From Thermobrachium celere DSM 8682 (GTDB taxonomy: Bacteria; Bacillota; Clostridia; Clostridiales; Caloramatoraceae): a DNA stretch of 64,000 nucleotides. Position 1 is the stretch's first letter, and each line of letters opens with the position of its first letter. This document shows, piece after piece, positions 25,056 to 34,776 of the stretch. The notes below the pieces were generated by a model that saw nothing but the letters and a program-made list of their open reading frames with translations, was not told where the DNA came from and made no database searches. Where the stretch lies: positions 65,407 through 129,406 of the forward strand of contig NZ_HF952039.1 in the NCBI RefSeq assembly GCF_000430995.1, in the 5' to 3' direction. The position numbers were made by a program, and so were the translations under genes.

Positions 25056-25884
25056 TTATCTTTTCCCCCTTTAGTATTCTTTCTGTCTTGTCTGCAAGGG
25101 ATAGATAAATTATATTATCTAGTATCCCCTTATTCTTTTTTATATCAATAAGTTCATATGCCTTAGTTATGTTTTCAAGGTAGCTATATAAAACAAACCT
25201 CATATTTTCAACTACCCTTTCTCTAAAGTTTTCTTCTTCATTGTAGTTAAAGGCATAAATCAATGGATTGTACTTCTTTTCCTTTATGTCCCTTTCTAAA
25301 TCATCTAAAGCATCTATTACATATATCCATCTTCCAAGATTATACCCAAAATACTTTAAAACTTCACCTACTTTACCCTCTAAAACATCAAATATTTCCT
25401 TTGTTATTTCTCCAAATAGGTGGCTTAATCTGTCTATATCAGGTGAGTTTTGCTTTTCTAAATAGGACATCTCATTAAGATTTTTGTCTATCACTTCAAT
25501 TTTATCCCTAAACTTTTCATTATTTTTCACATTAAAAATCTTTGAAAGTAAAAATGAAATATAGTTTTTGTCGTCATTGTAATCATCCAAAAGTTTTCTA
25601 TTGGTTAAAATTATATTCATCATAGCTGCATAATCTATATATTCATTGGTAAAATAGTTTACTTTATTTACCTTATACCCACAAAACCTTCTCTTTGGCC
25701 TATCCATATCATACTTTATAGAGGATAAAAATAGAGCGAGGAAGGTCATATCGTAATTTAAAATGTACTTTGTTGGGTAGTTTATCTTTCCAAGGGATGT
25801 GCAAACTCCACAATAGTAACCCTTGAAAACATCAAGCTCCCTAACCTTAAGCTCTGACTTTAACGGTGTAACATAACCGAATAT
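24985..25884 (-). CDS. DUF5685-family protein, apparent AUA start
   Basis: A 299-residue protein of the DUF5685 family. Members usually begin MFGYV..LK.EL with a CGVC motif. Here the reading frame gives [20 protein letters not shown], then [19 protein letters not shown] before the first ATG at 25749. The expected initiator position is an ATA codon (25884-25882) with AAGGA 9 nt upstream. No ATG, GTG or TTG exists between it and the upstream stop. The middle has [15 protein letters not shown] and [27 protein letters not shown], with conserved Asp residues reminiscent of all-alpha prenyl-transferase-like folds. Function is unknown. The 3' end overlaps the J-domain gene by 71 bp. The start codon call is an inference. 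Confidence 0.7.
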   Translation of the reverse strand: MFGYVTPLKSELKVRELDVFKGYYCGVCTSLGKINYPTKYILNYDMTFLALFLSSIKYDMDRPKRRFCGYKVNKVNYFTNEYIDYAAMMNIILTNRKLLDDYNDDKNYISFLLSKIFNVKNNEKFRDKIEVIDKNLNEMSYLEKQNSPDIDRLSHLFGEITKEIFDVLEGKVGEVLKYFGYNLGRWIYVIDALDDLERDIKEKKYNPLIYAFNYNEEENFRERVVENMRFVLYSYLENITKAYELIDIKKNKGILDNIIYLSLADKTERILKGEKINEKSIRAIRCRQERFNGGYKESL

Positions 25885-25967
25885 ACCACCACATCCTTCT
25901 TTATAAGTATATTTTAATTTTACTGCAAATATATTAAAAATTCCAGATATGGTTAATTTAAAAAGAA

Positions 25968-25995
25968 AAAGAATTCATCCGAAGATGAATTCTTT
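25968..25995 (-). terminator. Terminator with a UUCG loop
   Basis: On the minus strand AAAGAATTCATC, TTCG, GATGAATTCTTT is followed by TTCTTTTT. It covers the stop codon of the gene at 25994 and precedes the DUF5685 gene. Confidence 0.9.
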
Positions 25996-26332
25996 ATAAG
26001 TTATAAGTTATATTGTTGCCATTTAAAAACTGTTCAAGTATCAAATGCTTATTTTGTCGTGTCAATAAAACTACTTCATAGTTTTGTTTTACAAAGTCTA
26101 TAAAACACTTTATTATCTTATATTCTTCTCTATTTATAACTTCTATGTATGCCTTGGCTAATTCACCCTTTAACTCCCTATCTCTCAAAAGTAAATCCCT
26201 AAGTGTCCTTATAAGCTCAAATCCCAAAGCAAGTTCTTGTAGAGAGTAATCCTTAAAACCTCCCCCCACTTCCTCAAAAGGATTAAACATAATATTTTCT
26301 AAAATACCAACAGCCCGATTAAAATCCCCCAT
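25994..26332 (-). CDS. Hypothetical helical protein downstream of the CRISPR array
   Basis: A 112-residue protein that I do not recognise. It begins MGDFNRAVGILENIMFNPFE and is mostly helical (LQELALGFELIRTLRDLLLRDRELKGELAKAY). No signal, membrane or metal motif is visible. GGGAGG precedes the ATG at good spacing. It is single, with hairpin terminators on both sides. One of these (26359-26380) lies between the CRISPR array and this gene. Nothing ties it functionally to CRISPR beyond position. Confidence 0.65.
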   Translation of the reverse strand: MGDFNRAVGILENIMFNPFEEVGGGFKDYSLQELALGFELIRTLRDLLLRDRELKGELAKAYIEVINREEYKIIKCFIDFVKQNYEVVLLTRQNKHLILEQFLNGNNITYNL

Positions 26333-26358
26333 AAATATCCTCCCTGTTTAATAAAAAA

Positions 26359-26380
26359 ATACTATTTTTAGAAATAGTAT
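26359..26380 (-). terminator. Second terminator hairpin downstream of the CRISPR array
   Basis: ATACTATTT and AAATAGTAT with a 4-nt loop, followed on the minus strand by TTTTTTATT. It lies in front of the ribosome binding site of the gene at 25994. It either insulates that gene from the array transcript or attenuates it. Confidence 0.7.
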
Positions 26381-26402
26381 GTTTACAAAAACAAAATTAT
26401 TA

Positions 26403-26438
26403 CTAAAAAAGAGTGCTATAAAAATTACTCTATAGCAC
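26403..26438 (-). terminator. CRISPR array terminator
   Basis: GTGCTATA and TATAGCAC, followed on the minus strand by TCTTTTTTAG, about 80 bp beyond the last decayed repeat. Its direction supports leftward transcription of the array. Confidence 0.8.
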
Positions 26439-26517
26439 CTATTTTAAAAACAATTAAAAAGCAAATTACACACATATTAAAACTCAATTAAAAATATATT
26501 AAACAAAAATAATATCA

Positions 26518-29500
26518 TTTTAAAACCCTTTTTAGGGAAATTAATTATTACACAGTTTTAGCTTACCTTTAAGGAATTGACTTTTAATCCCTCTTTAGGG
26601 AAGTAGAATTGCATATCATACCTTAGCATTAATGAATGATGGAACTGTTAACTTTTAATCCCTTTCTAGGGAAATAGAATTCTAACTTCAAGTGTTGTAA
26701 AGCAACTTTTAGATATACTACCTTTTAATCCCTTTCTAGGGAAATAGAATTCTAACGCCTAGGCGAAATGTTCGCCCTCAGCCTAACCTCAAACCTCTTT
26801 TAATCCCTTTCTAGGGAAATAGAATTCTAACAGATAAAGGTTTCAACTCCCTTTGCCTTCTCTGGGTTTTAATCCCTTTCTAGGGAAATAGAATTCTAAC
26901 TAAAGGTTCAACAAGGAAAATTGACATTAAAAATAGGTTTTAATCCCTTTCTAGGGAAATAGAATTCTAACTAGGTGAATTACAAAGGTTTCATCAACCA
27001 TTATAGATTGTTTTAATCCCTTTCTAGGGAAATAGAATTCTAACGAAAAGAATATTCTTTTTGCATATCTAAACCCTAAAAAAATTGTTTTAATCCCTTT
27101 CTAGGGAAATAGAATTCTAACTTTTTTATTAAATTTCATTTTATCCCCTCCCCTCTATTAGTTTTAATCCCTTTCTAGGGAAATAGAATTCTAACATATA
27201 TGCAATTTGTTTGTTATAAGCCATATCTTTAGTTTTAATCCCTTTCTAGGGAAATAGAATTCTAACAGGTCGACAGCAAAAATGATGTGTAATACATATA
27301 GCAAGTTTTAATCCCTTTCTAGGGAAATAGAATTCTAACTTATTGCTGTCGCATAAATCCTTAAATAATTGCGAGTTTTAATCCCTTTCTAGGGAAATAG
27401 AATTCTAACCCATATTGACTTTGTGTCGCCTTCCATAAGATTTTTGTTTTAATCCCTTTCTAGGGAAATAGAATTCTAACCTCTCCAGTCCAATCTCCTG
27501 TTTGTTTGCTTTATGAGTTTTAATCCCTTTCTAGGGAAATAGAATTCTAACATCCTGGCTACTACAATGCATCCGTTGAATTCATAGATGTTTTAATCCC
27601 TTTCTAGGGAAATAGAATTCTAACTAAAATATGATACCTCTAATACAATGAAAGCAGATATGTTTTAATCCCTTTCTAGGGAAATAGAATTCTAACCCTG
27701 CCCCTTAATTTTCTTCTTGACATTTTAAATAATTGGTGTTTTAATCCCTTTCTAGGGAAATAGAATTCTAACTCAATTACATGATAAAGACTCTATAACA
27801 GGTTTATTGTTTTAATCCCTTTCTAGGGAAATAGAATTCTAACCTTTATAAAGCCCCAACGCATGTGTTTTTGTGAATTTTGGTTTTAATCCCTTTCTAG
27901 GGAAATAGAATTCTAACGGATAAGGCTAATTTCCAAACTGCAAAGATTCAAGGGTTTTAATCCCTTTCTAGGGAAATAGAATTCTAACGGATAGAGAGCT
28001 TGCCGGAGAAGTTAAAAAAGCAATGGGTTTTAATCCCTTTCTAGGGAAATAGAATTCTAACCTGCTTCTTCTATTGCTTTGATTATTACTTCATATTCGT
28101 TTTAATCCCTTTCTAGGGAAATAGAATTCTAACACCACCCTGTTGCAGTAAATCCTGATTCGTCTTCATCTCCGTTTTAATCCCTTTCTAGGGAAATAGA
28201 ATTCTAACATTTTAGCTTTTAGCGTCTTAATTTCTTCTGTTTTTGGTTTTAATCCCTTTCTAGGGAAATAGAATTCTAACTAAAATTTATCAAGAAAACG
28301 AAGGAATAAGAAAAGCAAAGGTTTTAATCCCTTTCTAGGGAAATAGAATTCTAACTAGATATAGCATTTGAGCTTCCTGCTGTTGTATTATCAGTTTTAA
28401 TCCCTTTCTAGGGAAATAGAATTCTAACGGTGAATGGGAGTTGGGAACTCCCTTCACCCTCATTATGTTTTAATCCCTTTCTAGGGAAATAGAATTCTAA
28501 CATCGGATAATCTTGTTGCCCCCTCCACCCTGAGTCGGGTGTTTTAATCCCTTTCTAGGGAAATAGAATTCTAACTTTGCAGTCATTCATGTTGCACCTC
28601 CGGTTATAAGTTTTAATCCCTTTCTAGGGAAATAGAATTCTAACAAATAGCAGATACATTCAAATTTCAAGAACAGGAACATAGTTTTAATCCCTTTCTA
28701 GGGAAATAGAATTCTAACAATCTAACAAATATACCATTCCGATTTTCAAGTAATTCGTTTTAATCCCTTTCTAGGGAAATAGAATTCTAACCTTTAACAT
28801 ACCTGTTCCCCCTTTTGTTTTTCTATGTGTTTTAATCCCTTTCTAGGGAAATAGAATTCTAACGCATACCAATTAACGTCTAATGTCGGCACCCTCGGAG
28901 GGTTTTAATCCCTTTCTAGGGAAATAGAATTCTAACGTAGTCTTTGTTTTTGCCATTTTTCAAGTTCTTTGTTGTTTTAATCCCTTTCTAGGGAAATAGA
29001 ATTCTAACATAATAACATAAAGGAGTGATATTATGTTACCAATGTTTTAATCCCTTTCTAGGGAAATAGAATTCTAACTTTTTTCGGAGTAAAGAAGGTA
29101 ATTACATCTATGGGTTTTAATCCCTTTCTAGGGAAATAGAATTCTAACGAATAACCATAATCTACTTGTCCACCTGGAGTATACATGTTTTAATCCCTTT
29201 CTAGGGAAATAGAATTCTAACTTAAACCTAACACTAAATATTGTTATAGTTTTTATGCAAAGTTTTAATCCCTTTCTAGGGAAATAGAATTCTAACCATT
29301 TTCTTTCCTTCTTTGAGCAATCTTGTTCAAGTCCCGTTTTAATCCCTTTCTAGGGAAATAGAATTCTAACCTCTTTAGTAACGGCTAAAGCCTCCTGCAT
29401 TTTCTTTCTGTTTTAATCCCTTTCTAGGGAAATAGAATTCTAACATATGTCAACGGGATTCCTGTAAAGTATCCGTTACGAATATCGTTTTAATCCCTTT

Positions 29501-31914
29501 CTAGGGAAATAGAATTCTAACAGTATATGGGGATGCAAAAGAATGATTTATTTTATGTTTTAATCCCTTTCTAGGGAAATAGAATTCTAACTTATTATAC
29601 ATTTTGTTTCAAGTCCAAACAATTTAGTTTTAATCCCTTTCTAGGGAAATAGAATTCTAACAGCACCATATAATGGAGAATTCACATACAAAATAACTCG
29701 TTTTAATCCCTTTCTAGGGAAATAGAATTCTAACATCTTTTCCTTTATTTCATCCCATTTTTTATTGACTTGTTTTAATCCCTTTCTAGGGAAATAGAAT
29801 TCTAACATATACCTTGTGGACGAGCAGAAATATATTGAGTTTGTTTTAATCCCTTTCTAGGGAAATAGAATTCTAACAAGATAAAGAATGGACTTTATAT
29901 TTCAAAGTTGAGGAGTTTTAATCCCTTTCTAGGGAAATAGAATTCTAACGAAATAAAACAGAGGGATTTATTCCACATACCTAATGTTTTAATCCCTTTC
30001 TAGGGAAATAGAATTCTAACATAGGTTGGCAAGAAAGGTTAAAATCCGCTTTGGAAGAGTTTTAATCCCTTTCTAGGGAAATAGAATTCTAACATCCAAA
30101 GGCAACCTAACATCCCATGCACATGATGTTGGTTTTAATCCCTTTCTAGGGAAATAGAATTCTAACAAAAGGGGTAGTTGCGTAATTGTTAAAACAAGAA
30201 TTTATGTTTTAATCCCTTTCTAGGGAAATAGAATTCTAACGTTTTGCTTCCTCTAAGCTCACTATCATCAAATCACGTTTTAATCCCTTTCTAGGGAAAT
30301 AGAATTCTAACCAGCAGTATAGTCAGTTGATTCGTCGTCAAGAACATAGTTTTAATCCCTTTCTAGGGAAATAGAATTCTAACTGATATAAAGGTGCTTG
30401 ATGAATATACAAAGAAAAGTTTTAATCCCTTTCTAGGGAAATAGAATTCTAACCTCTTGTGTTGCAAGCTCCTAAACCTTCTGTGATAAGGTTTTAATCC
30501 CTTTCTAGGGAAATAGAATTCTAACACCTGCTTCGTTTACGATATAAGCCTGTTGTTTTCTCCCTAGTTTTAATCCCTTTCTAGGGAAATAGAATTCTAA
30601 CCTATATCACGAGATGACCACGAACTAAAACCAATTAACTATGTTTTAATCCCTTTCTAGGGAAATAGAATTCTAACCATGTTGTCATTCATGAGCTTTA
30701 TAAACCTTGAAGTGTTTTAATCCCTTTCTAGGGAAATAGAATTCTAACAAATTTGTGGGGGCTAAGGGAATACCTCCTAATTTAGACGTTTTAATCCCTT
30801 TCTAGGGAAATAGAATTCTAACGATAATAGCATGAGAATTAAATTTAGAGACAAGCTCTATGTTTTAATCCCTTTCTAGGGAAATAGAATTCTAACCTAT
30901 GTGTAATTTTTACACATACCTATGTGTAATTTTTAGTTTTAATCCCTTTCTAGGGAAATAGAATTCTAACTCATAGTACACCTCACCCTTTAGAATTTAT
31001 AATTTATGTTTTAATCCCTTTCTAGGGAAATAGAATTCTAACAGAATATTGCTGCTAATACTCACAAACCTTATAAGTTTTAATCCCTTTCTAGGGAAAT
31101 AGAATTCTAACCGCTGGTATAAAAGCCGATGTATCGTCTGTTATACAGTTTTAATCCCTTTCTAGGGAAATAGAATTCTAACATAGACACTGACAAGCCT
31201 GGTATAACTTTATTTTGTTTTAATCCCTTTCTAGGGAAATAGAATTCTAACATTATATTCATTTCATCAAAACCTTCACTTATTTTAGTTTTAATCCCTT
31301 TCTAGGGAAATAGAATTCTAACAGGTAATGTAATTTTTAAATCAAAAGTGGAAATTGGGTTTTAATCCCTTTCTAGGGAAATAGAATTCTAACAAAGAAA
31401 TTGCGGATAAAGAAGGTTTAGAATTTAGTTTTAATCCCTTTCTAGGGAAATAGAATTCTAACAGCATAAATTTCATTTAATTCACCACTTCGAACACTCA
31501 TGTTTTAATCCCTTTCTAGGGAAATAGAATTCTAACTCATTCCAACTCAATCATGGCAAAGATTAGTTGTTACTGGGTTTTAATCCCTTTCTAGGGAAAT
31601 AGAATTCTAACTTTTGAATGTCAGAATACCTTTCCCCATCAATTGCCCTGGTTTTAATCCCTTTCTAGGGAAATAGAATTCTAACATGGATTCCATAGAC
31701 ATAGGGTAGGAAAAGAATATCAAGATATGTTTTAATCCCTTTCTAGGGAAATAGAATTCTAACGAGAGTATGCATCACAATAAGTCGCAAGCATATCAAT
31801 ATCGTTTTAATCCCTTTCTAGGGAAATAGAATTCTAACTCCAATTCTTGCCCTCTTCCCAGCATATCCATTCTGGTTCAGTTTTAATCCCTTTCTAGGGA
31901 AATAGAATTCTAAC
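26518..31914 (-). CRISPR. Type I-D CRISPR array, 73 conserved repeats plus two decayed ones
   Basis: The 35-bp repeat reads on the plus strand GTTTTAATCCC..., CTAGGGAAATAG, ...AATTCTAAC, with unit spacing about 69-75 bp, so spacers are about 34-40 bp. I count 73 well-conserved copies from 26652 to 31880-31914, with two degenerate copies at 26581 and about 26518. The first three conserved copies have C instead of G at position 1. Decay at the left end, a leftward terminator beyond it and the cas genes beyond the right end place the leader on the right, with transcription on the minus strand. The crRNA-sense repeat therefore ends ATTAAAAC, a normal 8-nt handle. The inner CCCT/AGGG gives the short hairpin cut by Cas6. 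Confidence 0.98.
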
Positions 31915-32146
31915 TCTGTCTTCAAGACGTCTTGAAATTAAAGGATTCTTTATATATTTTACGAATACATTGAAAATTAAAGTAATATTTCTACAAAATT
32001 ATCTCAAAAATTCTTTTATAAAATCTGAAAATACTCATGCGAATAATATTTCTAAGGTTTAACATCATAGAACAATTATAAATACTTAATTCATATAAAT
32101 TTAATTTTGATTTATTTTTCAGTTGAAAATCTTTTCGCAACCTATG
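31915..32146 (-). promoter_or_regulatory. CRISPR leader with a 16-bp palindrome
   Basis: The 232-bp region between the newest repeat and cas2 is very A+T-rich. Six bases from the repeat is a perfect 16-bp palindrome, TTCAAGACGTCTTGAA (31921-31936), the only G+C-containing block nearby. Possible minus-strand promoter boxes (TTGAGA, then TACTTT 17 bp later) lie farther upstream. No gene is visible here. Confidence 0.8.
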
Positions 32147-32434
32147 TTATACGTAAAAAATATCTTCATCAAAATGTTTCTTTAAACCAATATATTCAAC
32201 AAATCTTTGTGCCTCTGGAGTTAATCTGTAAATTATTATACTATCTTCATTATTATTTATCAATTTCATTAACTTCACTTTCAACATCTGTAGTTGGGTA
32301 TTATTTAATCTGCACTCAAATAAAGAATACTGTACTCTTTGACCAAACCCCTCTAAAACCTTTGAGACCCTATTCCTTGTTCTATCTTTTGGAATATCGT
32401 AACTTATCACATATAAATTTTTATACTCATTCAA
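32147..32434 (-). CDS. cas2: CRISPR-associated endoribonuclease-fold protein Cas2
   Basis: Adaptation subunit that bridges Cas1 dimers in the spacer integration complex. The ferredoxin-like fold is clear: LYVISYDIPKDRTRNRVSKVL with the conserved Asp, FGQRVQYSLFEC and the DSIIIYRLT strand. The 95-residue length is normal. An in-frame ATG at 32440 touches the ribosome binding site AGGAGGG, so the TTG at 32434 (spacing 7) is the better start. The gene follows cas1 by 5-11 bp and is the last cas gene before the leader and array. Confidence 0.95.
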   Translation of the reverse strand: MNEYKNLYVISYDIPKDRTRNRVSKVLEGFGQRVQYSLFECRLNNTQLQMLKVKLMKLINNNEDSIIIYRLTPEAQRFVEYIGLKKHFDEDIFYV

Positions 32435-32445
32435 TAACATCCCTC

Positions 32446-33420
32446 CTACTTAAAAGTATAAGGTATATACTCATCAAAATCACCAATTAAATATTTAACA
32501 AGCATCCTTGATTGTAATAAAATAACTTTTTGAAAAGGTATTTTTTCTTTTGCTAATACATGTGATGTTTGCCTTTCAAATCTTTCTTTTATTCTTTTAA
32601 AATATTTTAATCTTGCATCACTATTTAAGTAATAAGCTCCTAACTTTTCTTCAAAATCACCCTTTTCTATTTCACCATTTCTAATTAAATTCAATACAAA
32701 AGCATCAGCAATGGGTCTTATTTCCTCAAGCATATCTAAAGCAAGTGCAGGTCTTCCATATACACAGGAATGTAAAAAACCTAAATAAGGGTCTAACCCT
32801 GCCGTAATTAAACTACTTATACATTTTGTAAGAAATATTGTATATGTATAAGATAACAATGCATTTATCTCATCTTTTGGAGGTCTTCTACTTCTCGAAT
32901 TAAAAGTAAATTCCTCTGGAATAACCTTTCTAAATGCTTCAAAATATATTCTACTAATTATCCCTTCATATCCCATAAGTTCTTCTATATTATCTGCCTC
33001 TAAAATTTTTGCCTTAATTGACTTTATCTCATCTATTTCAGTTTGCAAAAACTTATTATATATCTTCTGCCATCTATATAGCATAGTAATTTGATTTTTA
33101 ACTTTACCAAAAATAAACCTCTTAGCTAAATATAATCTGTTACTATCATATGCTTTATATTGTATAACTCGTAGATTTATGTTTTTGCCTAAAGGTGGTA
33201 TTATACTACCTTTATACTTGGCATCTTGTGTTAAAAAATGTACATATATTTTTTTATCCATAAGAAAATGTACTGCAGGAGTTGTTAAAGTGGCTCTACT
33301 TAAAATAACGATATCATCTACATCTAATAATTTTATTTCAGTATTAATATCTTTTAAAAACAAAACTTCTCCACTTTTTGATATTTGGCCATTATATTGG
33401 TCTATAAATAAAGTATTCAA
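32446..33420 (-). CDS. cas1: CRISPR-associated integrase Cas1
   Basis: Metal-dependent integrase that inserts new spacers at the leader end. The N-terminal beta domain covers about residues 1-80 and the helical catalytic domain the rest. Catalytic residues fit EGIISRIYFEAF (Glu near 150), LHSCVYGRPALALDMLEE (His near 218) and IRPIADAFVLNLI (Asp near 235). The 324-residue length is normal. The start is TTG at 33420 with GGAGG 6 nt upstream. It sits one base after the cas4 stop, so cas4-cas1-cas2 form a coupled adaptation module. Confidence 0.97.
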   Translation of the reverse strand: MNTLFIDQYNGQISKSGEVLFLKDINTEIKLLDVDDIVILSRATLTTPAVHFLMDKKIYVHFLTQDAKYKGSIIPPLGKNINLRVIQYKAYDSNRLYLAKRFIFGKVKNQITMLYRWQKIYNKFLQTEIDEIKSIKAKILEADNIEELMGYEGIISRIYFEAFRKVIPEEFTFNSRSRRPPKDEINALLSYTYTIFLTKCISSLITAGLDPYLGFLHSCVYGRPALALDMLEEIRPIADAFVLNLIRNGEIEKGDFEEKLGAYYLNSDARLKYFKRIKERFERQTSHVLAKEKIPFQKVILLQSRMLVKYLIGDFDEYIPYTFK

Positions 33421-33421
33421 C

Positions 33422-33994
33422 TCAATCCTCCTCTTTAATCAATGTAAATTCAGGTAAACATACTTCTTTTTCAGAACAACCTTCACATCTATTTGTATAT
33501 TCAAACTTAGGTACTAAACCAGATGTTATTATGCTTTTCATATTTTCTATAATCTCTTTTAATTTTTTAATTTCATCTTCAGTTTTTTCTATATATCTTC
33601 TTCTATTTGAGAATTCATAATAGATACTTATCTCATCAACTTTTTTATTATATGTCTCCTCAAAAGCTATAGCTTGTGCCAATACTTGAAATTTATCATT
33701 TTCCCATTCTGCCCTTCTCCCCCTCTTTTCTTCAATAATAGTTATCTTTCCGTCTTTAATTAAAACAATATCAATTATCCCTTCAACACCTAAATTTTCA
33801 CTGTATACATATATATTTTTGTAATATTTTCCACCATCCGTCCAATGTTCCAAATCAGAATGTTTCTCTTTGCCTTCTAATGTATAAAAATTGTCTGTTC
33901 TAAACCCCAAAAAATACTCTAAATAAAATCTTCTTTTACAATATACAAAAGTATTTATAGAAGAAATTGGTATATAATTTTCCAATATAATCAT
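33422..33994 (-). CDS. cas4: CRISPR-associated exonuclease Cas4
   Basis: RecB-like nuclease that trims prespacers and helps choose the PAM. The single Cys in FVYCKRRFYLEY near residue 19 and the cluster CEGCSEKEVC near 170 give the four Cys of the Fe-S cluster. The nuclease core is GVEGIIDIVLIKDGKITIIEEKRGR (Asp and Glu-x-Lys), with QVLAQAIAFEE as the downstream helix. The 190-residue length is normal. Its ATG overlaps the cas6 stop by 4 bp. Confidence 0.96.
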   Translation of the reverse strand: MIILENYIPISSINTFVYCKRRFYLEYFLGFRTDNFYTLEGKEKHSDLEHWTDGGKYYKNIYVYSENLGVEGIIDIVLIKDGKITIIEEKRGRRAEWENDKFQVLAQAIAFEETYNKKVDEISIYYEFSNRRRYIEKTEDEIKKLKEIIENMKSIITSGLVPKFEYTNRCEGCSEKEVCLPEFTLIKEED

Positions 33995-34776
33995 CCCCTT
34001 GTGATTTCACGTACACTCTTCCCATCTATTTTTATATTAATATTTCCAAAGCCATGAGCATTTTTAGCTCCAATTCCTATATATGTTGAATACACAAGTT
34101 GTTTTATAAATACCTCTCTATCTTTTAAAGATAATCCAGTTATATCGATTTTTATATAACCTACACAACCATACATATCTAATCCACAATACCTAACCTT
34201 TATGTTTTTAAAATAAAAACTTGTTGGAAATAAATTTTTTATGTCTATTTCATCAGAGTTACCCTCTATTTTAAATTGATTTTTCTTTAAACAATTACAA
34301 ATTATATCGATATCTGGATAACAATAATTTTTGTTCACAAGCTTTATAAAAAAAGGTGTATTTATAAATAATTCAACATCTTTAATTTCTGAAAAAGGAA
34401 TATTATTTATATCTTTCATTCTTAATCCAAAACAATCATTACTGCATTCTTGATATGAATTAAATTTAAATTCTATACATTCACCATTTAAATCAAAATT
34501 AAATACCATATTTTCAAAAACCAATCTATCTCTTATATCATTTAAAAGTTTTATCCCTTCCTCATTCCAAGTAGCAACATACATCTCTGCTCGATTTTCA
34601 TTAAAATTTAAATATAAAGGCGATAATGAAAAAATACTACTTCCATGTATTTTTTCCGCTTCTTCTCTATCAAGTAGTTTATCAAGCAAAATATTATAGC
34701 TTGCACCATATAAAATTAACTTTTTCTCACAGTTATTATGATGTAAGCTAAATTTAAATTTTACTTTTTTAAGCAC
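33991..34776 (-). CDS. cas6: CRISPR RNA endoribonuclease Cas6
   Basis: Cuts the array transcript at the base of the repeat hairpin. The C-terminal glycine-rich loop, YIGIGAKNAHGFGNINI, is the family hallmark. FPTSFYFKNIKVRYCGLDMYGCVGYIKI forms part of the second ferredoxin-like domain. An upstream in-frame ATG at 34812 exists, but the GTG at 34776 has AGGGGG at spacing 8 and overlaps the cas3 stop as TAGTG. I therefore take GTG as the start (261 residues). Active-site His cannot be assigned with confidence. Confidence 0.93.
   Translation of the reverse strand: MLKKVKFKFSLHHNNCEKKLILYGASYNILLDKLLDREEAEKIHGSSIFSLSPLYLNFNENRAEMYVATWNEEGIKLLNDIRDRLVFENMVFNFDLNGECIEFKFNSYQECSNDCFGLRMKDINNIPFSEIKDVELFINTPFFIKLVNKNYCYPDIDIICNCLKKNQFKIEGNSDEIDIKNLFPTSFYFKNIKVRYCGLDMYGCVGYIKIDITGLSLKDREVFIKQLVYSTYIGIGAKNAHGFGNINIKIDGKSVREITRG

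Noticed and set aside
26518-31914. Assignment of the array to type I-B or type III
   Set aside because: The neighbouring genes are csc1, csc2, cas10d with an HD domain, and cas3 without one; no type I-B cas8 or type III csm/cmr gene is present.
31915-31950. A further decayed repeat at the right end of the array
   Set aside because: The sequence after the last repeat shows a palindrome and A+T-rich leader with no repeat-like blocks.
32107-32490. 127-codon plus-strand frame across the leader and cas2
   Set aside because: It lies antisense to cas2, has no ribosome binding site and its translation looks like a shadow sequence.
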